Counted from the first letter of the stretch, positions 1 to 15,705 are shown. The stretch is 64,000 nt of DNA from Chlamydiales bacterium (GCA_016185065.1 JACPOL010000001.1:62001-126000), one strand, 5' to 3'. Made by a program: numbers and translations. The notes: generated by a model not told the origin, from the sequence alone.

Positions 1-1585
1 TAAAAGGAAAGAAGAGCTCTCTCTCCATTTTTGCTGTAGGCCAGCTTCTCTCTCTACCCACTTCTGCTTGGGCTAGAAAGAAGTGGACGGCTCCTTTTCC
101 ATCTTTAAACCCTTCTTCGCTTCCGCCTCTATCTTTTACAGGGATGTAGTCGAGCTTGCTCTCCTGAGAAGGCAGAGGAAGCCACCCCTTCTCTCCAGTA
201 GCCCTTGCGGAAAAGAGAGTGTTAAGCGCAGCAACAAGAGAGCTATCCGAACGGAAGTTTGTTCCTAGATGCGCCTTCTCATGCATGCAGCGCGCAGCAT
301 CAAGATAGGTATAGACATCAGCGCCTCGAAAGCCGTAGATCGACTGCTTAGGATCTCCAACGAGATAGATGGCAGAGGGCTGCTCAGCCCCAGTGATAAA
401 GAGGGTGTGAAATATCTTCCACTGGATCGGATCGGTATCTTGGAACTCATCGACGATGAGGGCGCGGTAGCGACTTCTCACTCTCTGGCAGAACTCTCTG
501 CTGCTCAGCGTCTCGCTCATTTTATGAAGGAGCCCATCAAATGTGAGCCCTTTTTGAGAGCTCTCCTGAATGCAGTCGCTCGCCATGCGCATCATTGTTT
601 GAAGAGGATCTTTTGCTCTTTCAAACAGGGGAAGAAGGGCGCTTCTAAGATCGGTAAATAGCCCTGGATAGGCGAGCTCTTGAGAAGAGGGTATCGAGGT
701 TCTCTTTTTGAGATTGAGTTCATGGAGTGGCTGGAGAAACCAGCCCTCAACAGAGAGCAGAGCATCGAACTCCTCTCGAGAGGCTCCTCCTTTCTCAGTA
801 AGATCGATGAGAGTAGAGAGCTGCTTCTCCCCCTGTTCAATGGAAACCCTCTTGTAATTCGGGGCGATCTTTCGATAGTCGCTTAACGCCCTCTCCTTGT
901 CGAGTTTCGGCAGTGCAATCAGCTTCTCATTGAACTGAATTCTGAGCTCTTCAAATGAAGGGACAGATTCGATCTCCGCTCTTCTCTCTATGAGCGGCTT
1001 CAGACGCTTTGCAAGAAGTGCAAAATCGGACTGATGCTTGCTCAGCACCTGCTGGATCTGACTCATCCCATAGCGAGGTGGCTTAAAACCATTTCTGAAA
1101 AAATCGTAGATGCTGCTAGCCACTCGTGCGGGTTCATCCCCCTCTTCAGGATCGACAAGATCAAGAGGAAGCTTCGCCTCAAAAGCAAACTCGCGCAGCA
1201 TGCGGAAACAGAAGCTGTGAATTGTAAAGATCTGAGCCTGGTCAAAAGTGCTGAGCGCATCTTCAAGCCGTCTTTGAGCCGCGGCGACTCTCTCTTCTCC
1301 CGCTTCCAGAATAGCGGTGAGATAGTCGAATTTCGCGCTGCGTTTTCGTATCTGAGAGAGCGCCGATTCAAGATTTGAACGGATGCGCATCCTTAGCTCA
1401 CGCGTTGCCGCCCGCGTAAAAGTAACGATGAGAATCTTATCTAGGACTAGGGGCTCTTGGCTCTCAAGGATTAGACGGACAGCCAGATGCTCGATTGCAA
1501 AGGTCTTGCCTGTTCCCGCAGAGGCCTCTAGAAGACGCGAGCCAAAAATATTCAGCTCTCTATTCAGCACATCGAAGCTGCTCAT
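1..1585 (-). CDS. recB: RecB, exodeoxyribonuclease V beta subunit (C-terminal part cut off by window start)
   Basis: Helicase-nuclease subunit of the RecBCD complex, which processes double-strand breaks for RecA. The gene reads leftward from an ATG at 1585 and stays open to base 1, so about 528 N-terminal residues are visible; the C-terminal helicase part and the nuclease domain lie outside. The translation has the UvrD/Rep-type Walker A (LEASAGTGKTF, about residues 18-28), the Walker B/motif II DEFQDTD, motif III VGDPKQSIYGFRGAD and motif IV TNFRSD. Its start overlaps the recC stop by 4 bp (ATGA, 1582-1585), so the two are translationally coupled. The recB-recC-lplT order matches the chlamydial arrangement. 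Identification is firm; intactness of the unseen part is unknown. Confidence 0.95.
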   Translation of the reverse strand, partial: MSSFDVLNRELNIFGSRLLEASAGTGKTFAIEHLAVRLILESQEPLVLDKILIVTFTRAATRELRMRIRSNLESALSQIRKRSAKFDYLTAILEAGEERVAAAQRRLEDALSTFDQAQIFTIHSFCFRMLREFAFEAKLPLDLVDPEEGDEPARVASSIYDFFRNGFKPPRYGMSQIQQVLSKHQSDFALLAKRLKPLIERRAEIESVPSFEELRIQFNEKLIALPKLDKERALSDYRKIAPNYKRVSIEQGEKQLSTLIDLTEKGGASREEFDALLSVEGWFLQPLHELNLKKRTSIPSSQELAYPGLFTDLRSALLPLFERAKDPLQTMMRMASDCIQESSQKGLTFDGLLHKMSETLSSREFCQRVRSRYRALIVDEFQDTDPIQWKIFHTLFITGAEQPSAIYLVGDPKQSIYGFRGADVYTYLDAARCMHEKAHLGTNFRSDSSLVAALNTLFSARATGEKGWLPLPSQESKLDYIPVKDRGGSEEGFKDGKGAVHFFLAQAEVGRERSWPTAKMERELFFPF

Positions 1586-4500
1586 GTTGGAACCTCATCG
1601 AACAGGTTGCGCAAGAGCGGCGACCAGTTTTCAAAGATCTGCGCTGCAGAAAGCGAGGGATCGCGCGCAAAAAGCCAGGTGATATAGGGATCCCTGCTGT
1701 TTTTGCTGGCTGTCATCTTCTTCTCAAGATCTTGTTCCGAACCGTGAATCAGGGGCTCTGCCCACTCTGAAAAAAGAGGCGATGGAGCATGTAATGCGAT
1801 CTGGTAGTACTTTAAGTACTCTTTCAGGCTATTCAGAGGATCTGCGATGCGGATATCCACCCTTTTTTTATCTTTTAGAAGAAATAGAGAGGTCTCCGTC
1901 TTCGCTTCGAAGAGCGGAATCTGCATCGACATAAGAACCTCCGGCCAGCTCTTGATGAGACCTTCAAAACCCTTCTCTGCATGCAGAGCAAGGCCTCTTT
2001 TGCAAACGCCTGATAGTTTGCCCACTAGAGTCGCTTCGCTTCCTTCTTCCAGAGGGATGACGAGCGGCGGAAGGATCCACTTGCCGCTACTCAACTCCTC
2101 CTTCTGCTTGCACCCCTCTTTCCATTCGACCTCGATAAGCTCATCCCCGCTCAGCCCCTCTTTTTCAAAGAAATGGTCCATCTCTCCGATCTCTTCAGCG
2201 AGTTTGATGCGCGTGAGCTCTTTGTAGTGGGCAAAGGGTAGAGAGCCCTTCGCTTCAGCGCTTTTTAAAATGGAGGAGAGCGGCTGATGTAGAGCACGTT
2301 TTTTTATTAGTGCATTCTCTAGAGCAGAAAGGGAGAACTCTCTCTCCTCCTCTTCCCAGTTAAGTGAAAGGCCCAAGCTCTTCTGAAAGTAGAACTGCAG
2401 GGGATTCTTCGCTAGCTTCTTAAGATCTGCAATATCCACCTGAAATGACCCAGAACTCGTGGTGGCGCTTGGAGTAGAGTAGGAGAGGAAGGGCCTTGCC
2501 TCTTTTTGAGGAGGATAAACTTGAGTGAGCTCGCTTGTTATCTCACTTCCATATCCCCTTTTTATGTAGGAGACAAGCTCTTGAACGAGAGGGGAGGGGA
2601 GAAGGGGTTTACCATCTTGCGCAGAGATCTTCTGATAGCTGATCAGCAGGTAATCACGCGCGGATAGGACGAGTTGCAGAAAGAGGTAGCGATCCTCTTC
2701 GTTTCTTTTTGGGAGTTTTTTACCTAAAGCATGGGTTGAGAGAGCACATAGAGAGCGGCTCTCCTCCATCCGCGGGAAGGCCCCCTCCTCCATTCCGAGC
2801 ATACAGATGATGCGCGCAGGAAGAGCCGCTCCCTCTTGCAGATTGCCAAAGTAGATCGCATTGAGTCCTGCGCTTGCAAGAGAGCTGCTTCTCACTTGGA
2901 AGAGCTGCTTCTCAAGAGCCTTTATCACCCTCTGGAAAGAGACTGGAGACTCTAATTCGATGCAGGAGAAGGAGAGCTTGCCAATTTCACCAAAGACTCC
3001 TCTCTCCTCTTTTTCAAACTCGAGATAGCTCTGGGCGAGATGCTCTAGATAGGTGAGCCATGCGCTTATGGGCCTCTTCTCTCCTTTCAGAATCGGATCT
3101 AAATCGATCTTAAGGCTGCGGATGATTCTAATCAGAAGACCGAGCTTCTCCATCTCCGTCTTGTCGACGATCGAAAGAGGGAAGGTAGAAGAGAGGAGCT
3201 CCTCATCCTCAGGAGCGACCATTGCAAGACCCAGCAGCAGCCTCTTAAAACCCGCCTCCCAGCTCCCCTCTTCGCTCGTCTCGTGAAGAAAGTGAGAGCG
3301 CTGATCGGCATCTGCGCCCCAGAGAATATTTGCTTTTTCTGCCCAGCGCTTGAAAAGAGTTAGATCCTCAGAAACGAGCCCAAATTTTTTCTGAAAGCTA
3401 GGATCGGAGAAGAGGTTGAGAGCTGCATTTACATCAAACCGCTGCGTTGAAAGTGCAATGAGTGCATGGAGGCCTTGAACCAGCTGACTCTCTCGGCTTC
3501 TTGGAAGATCATGCACCGTAAATTTCAAGCGACTTTCGCTGGCGCCAAATATGGTCTGAATATAGGGAAGATAGAGGGTAATATCGGGGGCAAGCACGAG
3601 GATATCTTTTGCGTAGATCGGCGCCTTGTCCGCCGCATGCCTATCCAGAACTTCTAATAGTGCTTCGTAGAGAGCTCCGACCTCCTTCCATCTTGAAGAG
3701 GAGCCACGCAGTTCGATGGAGTTATCTTTGGAAAAGATCTCTCCTTCGGGGGAGCGCATTTCAAAGACATCCCCTTGAATCCTTTCAAGCAGCGTAGACT
3801 CATTAGACGGTTCAACATACCTCTCCTCTTCCAAGAGATTCGCATCTAAAAGCTCATTGAAAAAATCCCTTCCCACTTTTGAAAGATTGGCAAAAAAAGA
3901 GTTCTGATCCCCGAGAAGAGCCTCTAAATTGCTCTTCTGCGCCTCTTTTGCCCCGCGCCTCTCTAGAAGCTTGCGCAAATAGGCGCGCTCCTTATCGCTG
4001 CAGAGATCTCCCCAGAAGAGCGGCGAGGGAGATAGAAGAAAGTAGATAGAATTGCATCTACCAAAAAAGTTTAAAAAGAGCCTTGGCAGAGCCGAAAAAT
4101 GGAAGATGTAGAGGGGAAAGGGCGCTGGAGATGTGCTCTCAACCAGCTGAGAAAGTGGGATCCATCTGGAAGTAGGATTAAAAATTCTTCTCCAGAGAGA
4201 CTGCTGCCACCCCTCCTGACCAAGCCAATCATCGAGGAATGCTCTCTCTTGTCTTCCATAACGCAAAAAGAGAAGAGCTAGCTCTTCGCTAAGTGGAGCG
4301 ATATTCTCTTCATCTGCTACGTATGAAAAGAGAGGGGACAGAAGCGCCTTCTCGTCCTCATCCTGCACACTTTTGAGCTTCCAGATCTCCTCTTCGATTT
4401 GGAAAGAGAGCTCTAGAAGAGTGGGGACCCTCCTCCTCTCATCTTTTTCAAATAGCTCCCCCATCGCTTGGGAGAGGGTGTAGATCTCGATGCCAGCTGC

Positions 4501-4692
4501 GATCTGCAGATCGGGATCGTCTGCATACCGCATCATAAGAAAACGTTTGATGTTGAGACTAGGGACGATAACTACCCTGCGATCGAAGGGGTGCCCTCCT
4601 GAAAAAAAGAGGCGCTCTTTCAAAGCGTCAGCGAGCTCTTCCAGCTTATTGCTAAGAATAATTTGAGAATTAAGCTCGCCGGCATTTTTCAT
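1582..4692 (-). CDS. recC: RecC, exodeoxyribonuclease V gamma subunit
   Basis: Subunit of RecBCD that holds the complex together and, in the E. coli protein, recognises Chi. The 1036-residue length is close to the family norm of about 1100. The N-terminus (residues about 10-75) shows the typical RecC start with a VVIVPSLNIKRFL segment followed by an aromatic/leucine-rich stretch, and there is no intact Walker A, as expected because RecC is a degenerate helicase. It is the first gene of a recC-recB pair, with an ATGA overlap at its 3' end. It diverges from the lplT gene across only 42 bp (4693-4734), so promoters for the two must lie back to back. No clear Shine-Dalgarno precedes the ATG at 4692. 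Confidence 0.92.
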   Translation of the reverse strand: MKNAGELNSQIILSNKLEELADALKERLFFSGGHPFDRRVVIVPSLNIKRFLMMRYADDPDLQIAAGIEIYTLSQAMGELFEKDERRRVPTLLELSFQIEEEIWKLKSVQDEDEKALLSPLFSYVADEENIAPLSEELALLFLRYGRQERAFLDDWLGQEGWQQSLWRRIFNPTSRWIPLSQLVESTSPAPFPLYIFHFSALPRLFLNFFGRCNSIYFLLSPSPLFWGDLCSDKERAYLRKLLERRGAKEAQKSNLEALLGDQNSFFANLSKVGRDFFNELLDANLLEEERYVEPSNESTLLERIQGDVFEMRSPEGEIFSKDNSIELRGSSSRWKEVGALYEALLEVLDRHAADKAPIYAKDILVLAPDITLYLPYIQTIFGASESRLKFTVHDLPRSRESQLVQGLHALIALSTQRFDVNAALNLFSDPSFQKKFGLVSEDLTLFKRWAEKANILWGADADQRSHFLHETSEEGSWEAGFKRLLLGLAMVAPEDEELLSSTFPLSIVDKTEMEKLGLLIRIIRSLKIDLDPILKGEKRPISAWLTYLEHLAQSYLEFEKEERGVFGEIGKLSFSCIELESPVSFQRVIKALEKQLFQVRSSSLASAGLNAIYFGNLQEGAALPARIICMLGMEEGAFPRMEESRSLCALSTHALGKKLPKRNEEDRYLFLQLVLSARDYLLISYQKISAQDGKPLLPSPLVQELVSYIKRGYGSEITSELTQVYPPQKEARPFLSYSTPSATTSSGSFQVDIADLKKLAKNPLQFYFQKSLGLSLNWEEEEREFSLSALENALIKKRALHQPLSSILKSAEAKGSLPFAHYKELTRIKLAEEIGEMDHFFEKEGLSGDELIEVEWKEGCKQKEELSSGKWILPPLVIPLEEGSEATLVGKLSGVCKRGLALHAEKGFEGLIKSWPEVLMSMQIPLFEAKTETSLFLLKDKKRVDIRIADPLNSLKEYLKYYQIALHAPSPLFSEWAEPLIHGSEQDLEKKMTASKNSRDPYITWLFARDPSLSAAQIFENWSPLLRNLFDEVPT

Positions 4693-4734
4693 AGCTGTTA
4701 GAGTGAGGATTATTGACTCTCAATTTATAGGGAC

Positions 4735-6462
4735 ATGTCTTTATTTTCTCGGGATTCTTTATCCGCTCTTAAGCGTCACATGCTTAGCCTTCCGGGACTT
4801 TCCAAGGAGAGGCGCCACTCCCTCGCGTTTCTAAATCTCTCTCAGTTTTTAGGCGCAATGAACGACAACATGTTCAAGCTGATCCTAGTCTTCCTCGTTA
4901 TCGATATCAAGGGTCCCGAAAAGGCAAATCTCATCGTCTCGGCGGCAGGAGCCACCTTCGTGCTCCCATTTCTCCTCTTCTCCTCTACTGCAGGGGTGCT
5001 CGCCGACCGTTTTAGCAAGCAGAAGCTGCTGGTAATGATGAAGATCGCAGAGGTCCTTATCATGACCCTCGCCCTCTTCGCCTTTGGATATCGGAGCATC
5101 TGGGCGGGCTACACTCTTCTCTTCCTCCTCGCGTCACATAGCGCGATGTTTGGTCCTTCCAAGTATGGGATCATCCCAGAGATCGTCGTCCGCGATCGAG
5201 TCTCAAAGGCAAACGGCTTGATCACGGGCTTCACCTACCTCGCCATGATCTTGGGAACGTTTTTCGCCTCGTTTTTTACAGAGATCACAGGCCGCAAATT
5301 CGTTCTTACTGCCGCGTTCTGCCTTGTGATGGCGCTAATCGGATTGGCCTCCAGTTTTGGAATCAAGAGGACTCTTCCTCAAGGCTCTGAAAAAGAGATC
5401 AATCCCCTCTTTCTCCGCGAGATCTACCGGACTCTCTGCTTTTGCAAAGGAAGAAAGCACCTACTCCTTTCGATCTTCGGCTCGGCCTACTTTCTATTTA
5501 TCGGAGCCTTCACCCAGCTCAACATCATTCCCTATGCGATGCAATCTCTTCATTTGAGCGATATTGCGGGAGGTTATCTCTTTCTTCCGACCGCTCTTGG
5601 CATTGCCATCGGCTCCTTTATCGCAGGGAAGGCCTCAAAAAAGCAGATCGAACTTGGGCTCTCCTGCCTTGCGGGAGTGGCCATTTCGCTTCTTCTCTTC
5701 CTCCTCTCCGCCACCTCAACCAGCCTCATCACCGCTGTACTACTTCTTATTCTGCTGGGTATCTTCGGCGGGGCGTTCATCGTTCCCTTCGACTCTTATA
5801 CCCAGCTCGCCAGCCCTCATGAGCACAGGGGGCAGGTGATCGCAGCCGCTAACTTTCTAAGTTTTTGCGGCGTTCTCGTCGCCTCTATCGCTCTCTATCT
5901 ATTTGGAAATGTTCTCGAGCTCTCTTCTGCAACAGGCTTTGCCGTGCTTGGCGGCTGCACCCTCCTGGTCTCGCTCTGGTTTATCGGAAGACTCTCTGAT
6001 CTCTCGCTACCCTACTTCGCTCGCAAGGCCTCCATCTTCTGGAAACTTAAGATCACAGGATCTGAACTTTTGGAAAAGTCGCCTGATGCGGTCGTCATCT
6101 TGGAAAACCCGAGCATGAAGAAAGCTCTTATTCTCCTGGATCTCATTCCCAATGCTCAGCTTTTCGTGATTAAATCTTCAGAAAAGAATTTAAGTTGGCT
6201 CAATAAGCTCTTCTTCTCAGTTCATTTTTTGACAGCAGAAAAGGGCAGGGAGAAGCTTCCGGAACCAAAAGAGGAGATGCGCCCCTGCTTCCTCGGGTTA
6301 ACATCCCTTCCTGCAGTCGATCCGAAGGCCCTTCCTTTCTGGAAGCGCTTCTCTCGCCCAAACGCCTCCTACATCCTCGTCGACATCCAGCCCGGCCCCT
6401 ATCGCCAGACCGTCTCCTTTAAAGAACTCCTTCCTAAAGAAAGGAGATTCTCTTCGGCGTAA
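4735..6462 (+). CDS. lplT: LplT/YgeD-like MFS transporter with C-terminal soluble tail
   Basis: Major facilitator protein of the lysophospholipid-transporter type. The N-terminal ~420 residues hold about a dozen hydrophobic segments, beginning with QFLGAMNDNMFKL in helix 1 and a motif-A-like LADRFSKQK loop after helix 2; the last ~155 residues are mostly soluble and resemble the extension after the MFS part in chlamydial YgeD-like proteins. It is divergent from recC. The ATG at 4735 has a GGGA only three bases upstream; a second ATG in frame at 4780 is possible. The last 14 or so codons (FKELLPKERRFSSA) are encoded by dispersed repeat family B, so the native C-terminus may have been replaced by repeat sequence. 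Substrate is inferred from family only. Confidence 0.85.
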   Translation: MSLFSRDSLSALKRHMLSLPGLSKERRHSLAFLNLSQFLGAMNDNMFKLILVFLVIDIKGPEKANLIVSAAGATFVLPFLLFSSTAGVLADRFSKQKLLVMMKIAEVLIMTLALFAFGYRSIWAGYTLLFLLASHSAMFGPSKYGIIPEIVVRDRVSKANGLITGFTYLAMILGTFFASFFTEITGRKFVLTAAFCLVMALIGLASSFGIKRTLPQGSEKEINPLFLREIYRTLCFCKGRKHLLLSIFGSAYFLFIGAFTQLNIIPYAMQSLHLSDIAGGYLFLPTALGIAIGSFIAGKASKKQIELGLSCLAGVAISLLLFLLSATSTSLITAVLLLILLGIFGGAFIVPFDSYTQLASPHEHRGQVIAAANFLSFCGVLVASIALYLFGNVLELSSATGFAVLGGCTLLVSLWFIGRLSDLSLPYFARKASIFWKLKITGSELLEKSPDAVVILENPSMKKALILLDLIPNAQLFVIKSSEKNLSWLNKLFFSVHFLTAEKGREKLPEPKEEMRPCFLGLTSLPAVDPKALPFWKRFSRPNASYILVDIQPGPYRQTVSFKELLPKERRFSSA

Positions 6463-6533
6463 GGATAAAAGAGAATATGAATCCCGCCTAGACTCGGCCC
6501 TGAAGAGCCGAGATTGCGGCGAGGGGCCGTTCA
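6419..6533 (+). repeat. Dispersed structured repeat, family B copy 1
   Basis: About 115 bp, nearly identical to 22758-22872. It begins inside the lplT gene and supplies its last codons and stop. Two hairpins are visible: CTCCTT pairing with AAGGAG near the start, and CTCGGC pairing with GCCGAG around 6492-6512. In copy 2 the second stem reads CCCGGC/GCCGGG, so one T:A pair has become C:G with pairing kept. A further GGCCC/GGGCC pairing spans the 3' part. A short degenerate copy lies at 15479-15514. Confidence 0.8.
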
Positions 6534-6549
6534 GCTTAAGAAATAGGAA

Positions 6550-6722
6550 GAGCGAAGAGCGCTCGGAGAAGAGGTGGACATTAGTGGACGAGGTGGACAG
6601 GAAGTGGACGGAGTGGACGCGCGCTGAAGAAAGAAAGAGACTCTCTTTTCCTTCTTTCTTGCCCGCTTGTTCACTCCGTCCACTAATGTCCACTTTGCCA
6701 GCGGGCCGAGCGCTTCTCCCGG
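6550..6722. repeat. Palindromic repeat, family A copy 1
   Basis: Imperfect large palindrome between the convergent lplT and porin genes. The left arm has five TGGAC words starting at 6575, 6585, 6594, 6605 and 6614, that is 9-11 bases apart. A 16-bp block at 6574-6589 is a perfect reverse complement of 6678-6693. The ends carry GAGCGCTCGG and CCGAGCGCTTCTCC. It is related to copies at 33639-33838 and 52250-52455 but is the most diverged of the three. Confidence 0.8.
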
Positions 6723-6732
6723 GCGGGTCTTC

Positions 6733-7983
6733 CTAGAAGGCGTAGTTGAATTCTATCTCGTACTGCTTGTAACGGCGAGTAGGCCCTATCGAATCATCCA
6801 GAGTGAAGGACTGCGTCCAGCTCTGGAAAAGAACGAGGTTGTTTGTGAGGAGATACTCGAAGGTAATGTTGTAGCCCTGGTAGTTGTTATTCCCAGCCGC
6901 ATTTTTACGTGTAGTCGCAACACCTGTGCCATCGACTTTAGTGTTATAAAGACCCGCGCCTGCTGTATTTCCAATGCCAAGCCCCGCTGCATCAAAGTCG
7001 GGAACAACCTGAGCCGCTGCAACCTGGTAGCTTGTATCGAGAGCCCAGTCTCCCTTTTTCTTTAGCTCACCGATAGAAAGGCCTGTATATGCGCCCCAGT
7101 TTGCGCGTCTATGGTTGGTAACTTTGAGTTTCTTAGCGGTGTGGTTCCATAGGCCTGCTGCGTAGAGAACAACAATTTTTTGGAATGTTGGAGGAAGAAA
7201 CTTATATCCAAAGAGCAGCTGTGAGACGATGAAGTTAAAGCGCTCATTTTTAATTGGATCTTCGAAATGCTTCGTCTTCCAGTCGATAAGTAGGTATTTG
7301 GTGTAGAAGCCGGTGTCTGCCACATCTAGAAGTCCGATCTCGCCCAGGTAGCCATACTGATATGCGCGCTCATCGATTAAGAATGGACCCGCGTGAATGT
7401 AGAAGTCTGCAATCGTCTCAAAAGCTTGATCGTATTTAAGAAAGATTCCATCGAAGAAAGAGTCTCCCTCAAGTTTGGAGTCGAGGAAGGAGTTCATTCT
7501 TCTGCGGCCCAGTTCAACGTCGACAATCACAGAGCTAAGCTCCATGAGTCTCACGCCAAAATAGGCTCTTTCAAGCTTCAATCTGTTGAGAGTTCCACCA
7601 AAAATACCGGCGTTGTTATCGAATTCGAGCTTCACAGATGCCCACGAGCGATCGGTGCGATAGTCGAACATCAGATTGACTTCGACGTCGAACACCTCGT
7701 GAGGAACTCCAAATGGAGTCCTTGCGCCGCGCTGACTCTCTCCATTTACCGTCTCGTATGCCGCCTGCATCTCGGTGCGTACCTCGCCGCTGATCGCAAG
7801 CGAACCACCCTTCTCCTTAACGGTAACTTGACGCTTCGTGTTGATCCACTCGCGAAGAGCCTGGATCTCTCTAGCGTCGATATCTCCTCCAGCACCGCCC
7901 TGATCGATCGTATCCGCCTCTACCGTTGCAGTGAAAAGAGTAGCTGCACAAAAAAACGGAAGTAGACGCTCTAACATTTTCAT
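6733..7983 (-). CDS. Predicted outer-membrane beta-barrel porin
   Basis: A 416-residue exported protein. Residues 1-23 form a signal peptide (MKMLERLLPFFCAATLFTATVEA). An acidic/helical stretch (about 24-60) is followed by alternating amphipathic strands rich in aromatic residues, and the chain ends in YEIEFNYAF: a C-terminal phenylalanine after alternating hydrophobic residues, the usual beta-barrel assembly signal. A good ribosome site (AAGGAGA) lies 6-7 bases before the ATG at 7983. The gene stands alone, convergent with lplT across repeats B1 and A1. It is probably a general or solute porin; I cannot assign a substrate. It is not MOMP, lacking the cysteine-rich MOMP pattern. Confidence 0.75.
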   Translation of the reverse strand: MKMLERLLPFFCAATLFTATVEADTIDQGGAGGDIDAREIQALREWINTKRQVTVKEKGGSLAISGEVRTEMQAAYETVNGESQRGARTPFGVPHEVFDVEVNLMFDYRTDRSWASVKLEFDNNAGIFGGTLNRLKLERAYFGVRLMELSSVIVDVELGRRRMNSFLDSKLEGDSFFDGIFLKYDQAFETIADFYIHAGPFLIDERAYQYGYLGEIGLLDVADTGFYTKYLLIDWKTKHFEDPIKNERFNFIVSQLLFGYKFLPPTFQKIVVLYAAGLWNHTAKKLKVTNHRRANWGAYTGLSIGELKKKGDWALDTSYQVAAAQVVPDFDAAGLGIGNTAGAGLYNTKVDGTGVATTRKNAAGNNNYQGYNITFEYLLTNNLVLFQSWTQSFTLDDSIGPTRRYKQYEIEFNYAF

Positions 7984-8073
7984 CGAAATTCTCCTTGATG
8001 CCCTTGATGCGTGGAATAGAAGGAGACATTCTCAGAGAGAGAAGCCATTTTTTTCAAAGAAAAAGAATCCGAC

Positions 8074-8820
8074 CTAAAACTTGAGGTCGCCTGCGAGTGT
8101 AATGGCCTGCTCATCGACAAGACGCACCTCGATATTGACAATCACTTTTATTCCGGGAGAGAATCCGCAGCCTAGAAACAGACCGACGGGAGAGCGGCTA
8201 TGCAGTTTAATGCTGCTCTCTCCAATCTGCTTCAGATGCTCGAGCCGGCTTCTCGCATAGGAGCCCTCTATGCCAACATAAGGCACAAAGATATCGATCT
8301 TATGCGCAACTCCCAGACCCGCCCCTATCTCGTGATAAAAGAGCTTAGCGCCTTTTCTTGCAAGAGGCGTTCCATTCAGAGAGACCTCTTTTAGCGAGGG
8401 ATGCGCCTGCAGATAGCTGGCGCTAAGCGAGAGGAAGGTATTTCCATACTCGTAAATCACCCCCCGCGCGCCCACCTTCCACGCCGCCCCTGCATGCGTA
8501 TTAAACTCTAGCCGCCGCATCCTGCTCTGCTTGCGGATTTCTGCAGAAAAACTTCCCCCGCTGACATAGAGATCCAGACGATCGAAAAGAGTAGCAGTCG
8601 CTGTGCCAAAGTTTTCAAGGATCTGAAACTTCTCAGCTCCACTCATCTTGCGATTCCAGACAAAATCTCCCTCGTATCCCAAACGCAAGCCGAGCTCCGC
8701 CTCTTTCGCAAGGAAGAAGCCCTCTTCAGGGCATTTTGGAAGAGCGGGATTTCCCTGATACAAGCAGTGAGCCAGCGGCATCCAGCAGAATAGAAGTAGC
8801 GCAGCGATAATTGTTTTCAC
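8074..8820 (-). CDS. MOMP-like outer-membrane protein (short form)
   Basis: A 248-residue exported protein with a signal peptide (about residues 1-19, ending AHC). The mature start (LYQGNPALPKCPEEGFF...LGLRLGYEGDFVWNRKM) follows the pattern of the mature N-terminus of chlamydial major outer membrane protein, in which a GNPA/GNPS segment is followed by an aromatic GYxGDFVFDR strand. The remainder is a barrel of alternating strands, but at about 230 mature residues it is much shorter than MOMP (about 370). The C-terminal strand ends GDLKF, again with terminal Phe. It diverges from the collagen-like gene; family C copy 1 lies between them. Likely one of the expanded MOMP-like families of environmental chlamydiae; role in pore formation is inferred. 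Confidence 0.7.
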   Translation of the reverse strand: MKTIIAALLLFCWMPLAHCLYQGNPALPKCPEEGFFLAKEAELGLRLGYEGDFVWNRKMSGAEKFQILENFGTATATLFDRLDLYVSGGSFSAEIRKQSRMRRLEFNTHAGAAWKVGARGVIYEYGNTFLSLSASYLQAHPSLKEVSLNGTPLARKGAKLFYHEIGAGLGVAHKIDIFVPYVGIEGSYARSRLEHLKQIGESSIKLHSRSPVGLFLGCGFSPGIKVIVNIEVRLVDEQAITLAGDLKF

Positions 8821-8887
8821 GCATGAAGACTACGCGAATCCGCGTTTTGCCCGCAACAGCTCGATAACCAGAGAGATCCAAAGAAAA

Positions 8888-9012
8888 CAGGATCCGCTTC
8901 GCTGATAGGATCGCTCCATTTCAATGGAGCGGCAGGATATTGAGGATAATGATTTTCTCTTATCCTGCACATCCTGCCGCCCAGTTTTAAGGGCGATCTT
9001 CTTTATCCTGTA
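8888..9012. repeat. Cloverleaf-like palindromic repeat, family C copy 1
   Basis: About 125 bp between the divergent MOMP-like and collagen-like genes. It shares ACAGGATCCGCTTCGCT, AGGATCG, CGGCAGGAT and ATCCTGCCG blocks with 56993-57106. Internal hairpins are present (CGCTCCATT tc AATGGAGCG; CGCCC/GGGCG) but with stem sequences different from those of copy 2. The right outer arm is degenerate (ATCTTCTTTATCCTGT). Most of the 327-bp gap 8821-9147 is occupied by this element and the promoter region to its right. Confidence 0.75.
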
Positions 9013-9076
9013 CTCTTGGTTTACAACGCAAAATAGAAGTGAGCAAGCTCTTGATGCGGATCATGTTATTTTTTCG

Positions 9077-15456
<6,380 letters not shown>

Positions 15457-15478
15457 ACCTATGAACCTATCCCACTAT

Positions 15479-15514
15479 TTTAAAGAACTCCTTTCTAAAA
15501 AGAGGAGATTCTTT
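15479..15514 (+). repeat. Fragment of repeat family B
   Basis: The segment TTTAAAGAACTCCTTTCTAA and the following AGAGGAGATTCTTT resemble the first ~35 bases of family B (6419 and 22758). The rest of the element is missing. The hairpin CTCCTTT/AGAGGAG is kept in weakened form. It follows collagen-like gene 2 by about 20 bases. Confidence 0.55.
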
Positions 15515-15542
15515 AACTAGTGAGATAAGCTCTTTTCTCTTT

Positions 15543-15680
15543 CTTCCTCTGTGATCTTCGTGATCTCTGTGGTAGAAAATCTTAATAATTTTATGATTTT
15601 ATGTTTTAAAAAATGCTCAGCTTTCCGTATCAAAACAGAAGATTTTTCTACCACAGAGATCACGAAGATCACAGAGGAAG
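15543..15680. repeat. Long inverted repeat, 41-42-bp arms
   Basis: The left arm 15543-15583 and right arm 15639-15680 are reverse complements over 41 bases with a single one-base insertion; the loop is 55 AT-rich bases. The arm contains direct sub-repeats of the GTGATCT type (GTGATCTTCGTGATCTCTGTGG). It lies between collagen-like gene 2 and the convergent repeat-protein gene, so it could end transcription from the left. With the family B fragment and the terminator at 15719 it accounts for most of the 313-bp gap 15457-15769. Confidence 0.85.
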
Positions 15681-15705
15681 AGAGGGACCTTTTCTGAGAA
15701 TTTCC

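Noticed and set aside
6298..6693. Minus-strand frame sharing a peptide with the frame at 22715-22906
   Set aside because: The shared peptide (NGPSPQSRL...ESPFFRKEFF) arises because both run antisense through repeat family B; neither has a start context.
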